DNA of 64,000 bases from NCBI RefSeq assembly GCF_020911925.1, contig NZ_CP087134.1, positions 5,580,001 through 5,644,000 of the forward strand, read 5' to 3'. The stretch's first letter is position 1. Each line of letters opens with the position of its first letter. Below the pieces are notes generated by a model, which saw only the letters and a program-made list of their open reading frames with translations, made no database searches and was not told the DNA's origin. The stretch is from Flavobacterium cupriresistens (GTDB taxonomy: Bacteria > Bacteroidota > Bacteroidia > Flavobacteriales > Flavobacteriaceae). The translations under genes and the position numbers were made by a program. This document shows, piece after piece, positions 62,440-64,000 of this stretch.

Positions 62440-63831
62440 TTAGCGGTCCATTCTCACGATTTTTGGTGTGAATGTTCCGAGAACATCAACCAATTCGTTT
62501 TGGTTTGCCATTACTTTATTTATGTCTTTATAGGCCATTGGAGCTTCATCAATGTTTCCACCAATCAGACTCACGTCATTTGCTTTCAAGACTTTATTGA
62601 TCTCACTTTGCGTGAATGATTCTTTGCATTTTCTACGAGAAAAAAGTCGTCCCGCGCCATGTGAAGCAGAATTTAAACTCTCCGCATTTCCTTTGCCTTG
62701 AACAATAAATCCCGGAGCCGTCATCGAACCCGGAATAATTCCCAGTTCACCAACATTGGCCGGAGTCGCTCCCTTACGGTGTACGATGGCTTCTTTGCCA
62801 TTTACGATTTCTTTCCACGCAAAATTGTGATGGTTTTCGATTGTCACAACAACACGTTTTCCTATCGCTTTTGCAATTCGACGGTGAATATCATCATGAC
62901 AAGCTTTAGCATAATCACCGGCCAAATTCATTGCCAGCCAATATTCCTGACCGTCATGTGTATTCAAATCCAACCAAGCCAAATGCTGTACATTTTTTGG
63001 CAACGGACATTGCTTAGTAGCCAGATACGTATAATGTTTGGCGATATTGGCACCCAATCCTCTTGAACCACTGTGCGATAACACTGCAAAATATTCCCCA
63101 ACACCTATTTTCCATTCGTTAAGCGGATTGGTAATCTTTGCGATTCCAAACTCAACAAAATGATTTCCGCCACCTGATGTTCCCAATTGTTTGTAGGCTT
63201 TAGTCAATAGGTTTTTCAGAAGTGGAATATCCTGAAACTCGCTTCGGCTAAACAATTCATGATCGGCTCTTATCGTATGTGTTTCATACATTCCAAATTT
63301 GGTATTATCTTTTAAGATGGCCTGTAACTGATGTTCTTTTCCTTTGAAAAAACTAGCCGGAATATCAAAAATGGACAAACTCATTCGGCAGCCGATATCT
63401 ACACCAACCCCGTACGGAATAACCGCATTGTCTGTTGCAAGTACACCGCCAATTGGCAATCCGTAACCTGAATGCGCATCGGGCATTAGAGCTCCAGCTA
63501 CTGAAATCGGTAATTTTAAAGCATCATACAACTGATACTTGGCCTGCTCGTCGATTTCATTCTCTCCGAATATCGAAAACGGAGCCCTTGTATTATTGAG
63601 CTGATGCATTCTTACTTGCACCGGATTAACTAATCCTTCAGCCACTTTCCCCCAAGTTCCGTGTCCTGTAAATTTTTCAGGAAACAACAAAACTTCTTTG
63701 GCTTCGGTTAGGATACTTTCTTTTTTTTCTCTTTTTCTGTATCGGTTGATTTGCCCTAAAGCAATATTGATACTGTTATTTTTTGGAAAGCCTATTTTAA
63801 TCAGGTCTTTTCCGGATAATTTATTTCCCAT
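62440..63831 (-). CDS. rtcB: RNA ligase RtcB
   Basis: The 463-aa product has every catalytic residue expected of RtcB: Asp145 and Cys148 in VDIGCRM, His224 in GGNHF, His253 in HSGSR, His334/335 in ENHHNF (metal ligands) and the nucleophile His391 in SHGAGR that takes GMP. The C-terminal EAPMAYKDINKVM block is also typical. RtcB joins 2',3'-cyclic phosphate and 5'-OH RNA ends. The pairing with prfH indicates the RtcB2 group tied to repair of cleaved ribosomal RNA rather than tRNA splicing. Its ATG overlaps the stop of an upstream gene by one base. Confidence 0.96.
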   Translation of the reverse strand: MGNKLSGKDLIKIGFPKNNSINIALGQINRYRKREKKESILTEAKEVLLFPEKFTGHGTWGKVAEGLVNPVQVRMHQLNNTRAPFSIFGENEIDEQAKYQLYDALKLPISVAGALMPDAHSGYGLPIGGVLATDNAVIPYGVGVDIGCRMSLSIFDIPASFFKGKEHQLQAILKDNTKFGMYETHTIRADHELFSRSEFQDIPLLKNLLTKAYKQLGTSGGGNHFVEFGIAKITNPLNEWKIGVGEYFAVLSHSGSRGLGANIAKHYTYLATKQCPLPKNVQHLAWLDLNTHDGQEYWLAMNLAGDYAKACHDDIHRRIAKAIGKRVVVTIENHHNFAWKEIVNGKEAIVHRKGATPANVGELGIIPGSMTAPGFIVQGKGNAESLNSASHGAGRLFSRRKCKESFTQSEINKVLKANDVSLIGGNIDEAPMAYKDINKVMANQNELVDVLGTFTPKIVRMDR

Positions 63832-64000
63832 TATATATGTTTTTCTTCTAAATACATTTCATATATCGTATTCAGATTTGTTGTTTTTAAGTCATTATTG
63901 TGCTTTACTTTTTCCAAGCTCCAATAATAGTAGTCTCCTTTGCTCCTCGTTTTATAGATCTTCCATCCTAAATTCCGATTCTGTATGTAATTTTCGATAA
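63831..64000 (-). CDS. C-terminal part of an unknown gene upstream of rtcB (cut by window end)
   Basis: An open frame enters from the window edge and ends at TAA 63833-63831, overlapping the rtcB ATG by one base (TAATG). About 55 codons are visible; they include RNLGWKIYKTRSKGDYYYWS and TNLNTIYEMYLEEKHI. I do not recognise it. The overlap shows that it is translated as part of the rtcB-prfH operon. Its start and identity lie outside this window. Confidence 0.75.
   Translation of the reverse strand, partial: IENYIQNRNLGWKIYKTRSKGDYYYWSLEKVKHNNDLKTTNLNTIYEMYLEEKHI

Overview
The window looks like chromosomal DNA of a Bacteroidota bacterium, most probably a Flavobacterium or close relative. It is AT-rich, several genes carry the Bacteroidota -7 promoter motif TAnnTTTG, three proteins carry type IX secretion (T9SS) sorting domains (two type B, one type A), there is a SusC-like TonB-dependent receptor, and the prolyl-tRNA synthetase is of the short archaeal-like type. 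I saw no rRNA operon, complete insertion sequence, prophage or CRISPR array.

Layout. 1-6.2 kb: secreted TPR-like protein, TonB receptor, DinB-like protein, a three-copy tandem array, then a secreted YCII protein, a hexapeptide acetyltransferase and a VOC protein. 6.2-12.1 kb: ClC channel and HPP membrane protein, a pRiA4b-like protein, a four-helix-bundle gene flanked by inverted heptad repeats, an NdpA-like protein, and a TetR/SDR pair sharing a palindromic operator. 12.3-24.1 kb: GAF protein, an HD-PycTM membrane protein, a large metallophosphoesterase/outer-membrane-barrel lipoprotein, a propeller lipoprotein, a conserved unknown and an ABC exporter. 24.1-31.1 kb: T9SS type B protein, TypA, and a PAS histidine kinase with a single-domain response regulator. 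32-40 kb is mostly housekeeping: rpsT, three tRNA-Glu, proS, a low-complexity lipoprotein, a FadL-type channel, rimO and an amidase. 40-49.5 kb: FG-GAP T9SS protein, a noncoding stretch with gene relics, a porin, an aldo/keto reductase, an antitoxin-like DUF433 gene beside a broken DUF5615 gene, an L,D-transpeptidase and a DUF1573 protein. 49.6-60.3 kb: two-component system, MBL-fold hydrolase, B12-type radical SAM protein, a large T9SS adhesin-like protein and an MHS-family transporter. 61.2-64 kb: a minus-strand cluster of an unknown gene (cut by the window end), RtcB RNA ligase, PrfH release factor and a TPR protein with a lysine-rich tail.

Most notable points: (1) the RtcB-PrfH cluster, a predicted ribosome rescue and rRNA repair module with two uncharacterised partners; (2) an orphan HD-PycTM protein with no cyclase in view; (3) a four-helix-bundle (S23/IVP family) gene lying between inverted heptad repeats that also occur without it elsewhere; (4) three-copy tandem arrays at several loci, three of which contain copies of an adjacent gene end; (5) a matched pair of TetR operators; (6) relics: a dead DUF5615 toxin-like gene and a duplicated scrap of the amidase gene; (7) a MITE-like element apparently inserted between a gene and its terminator.
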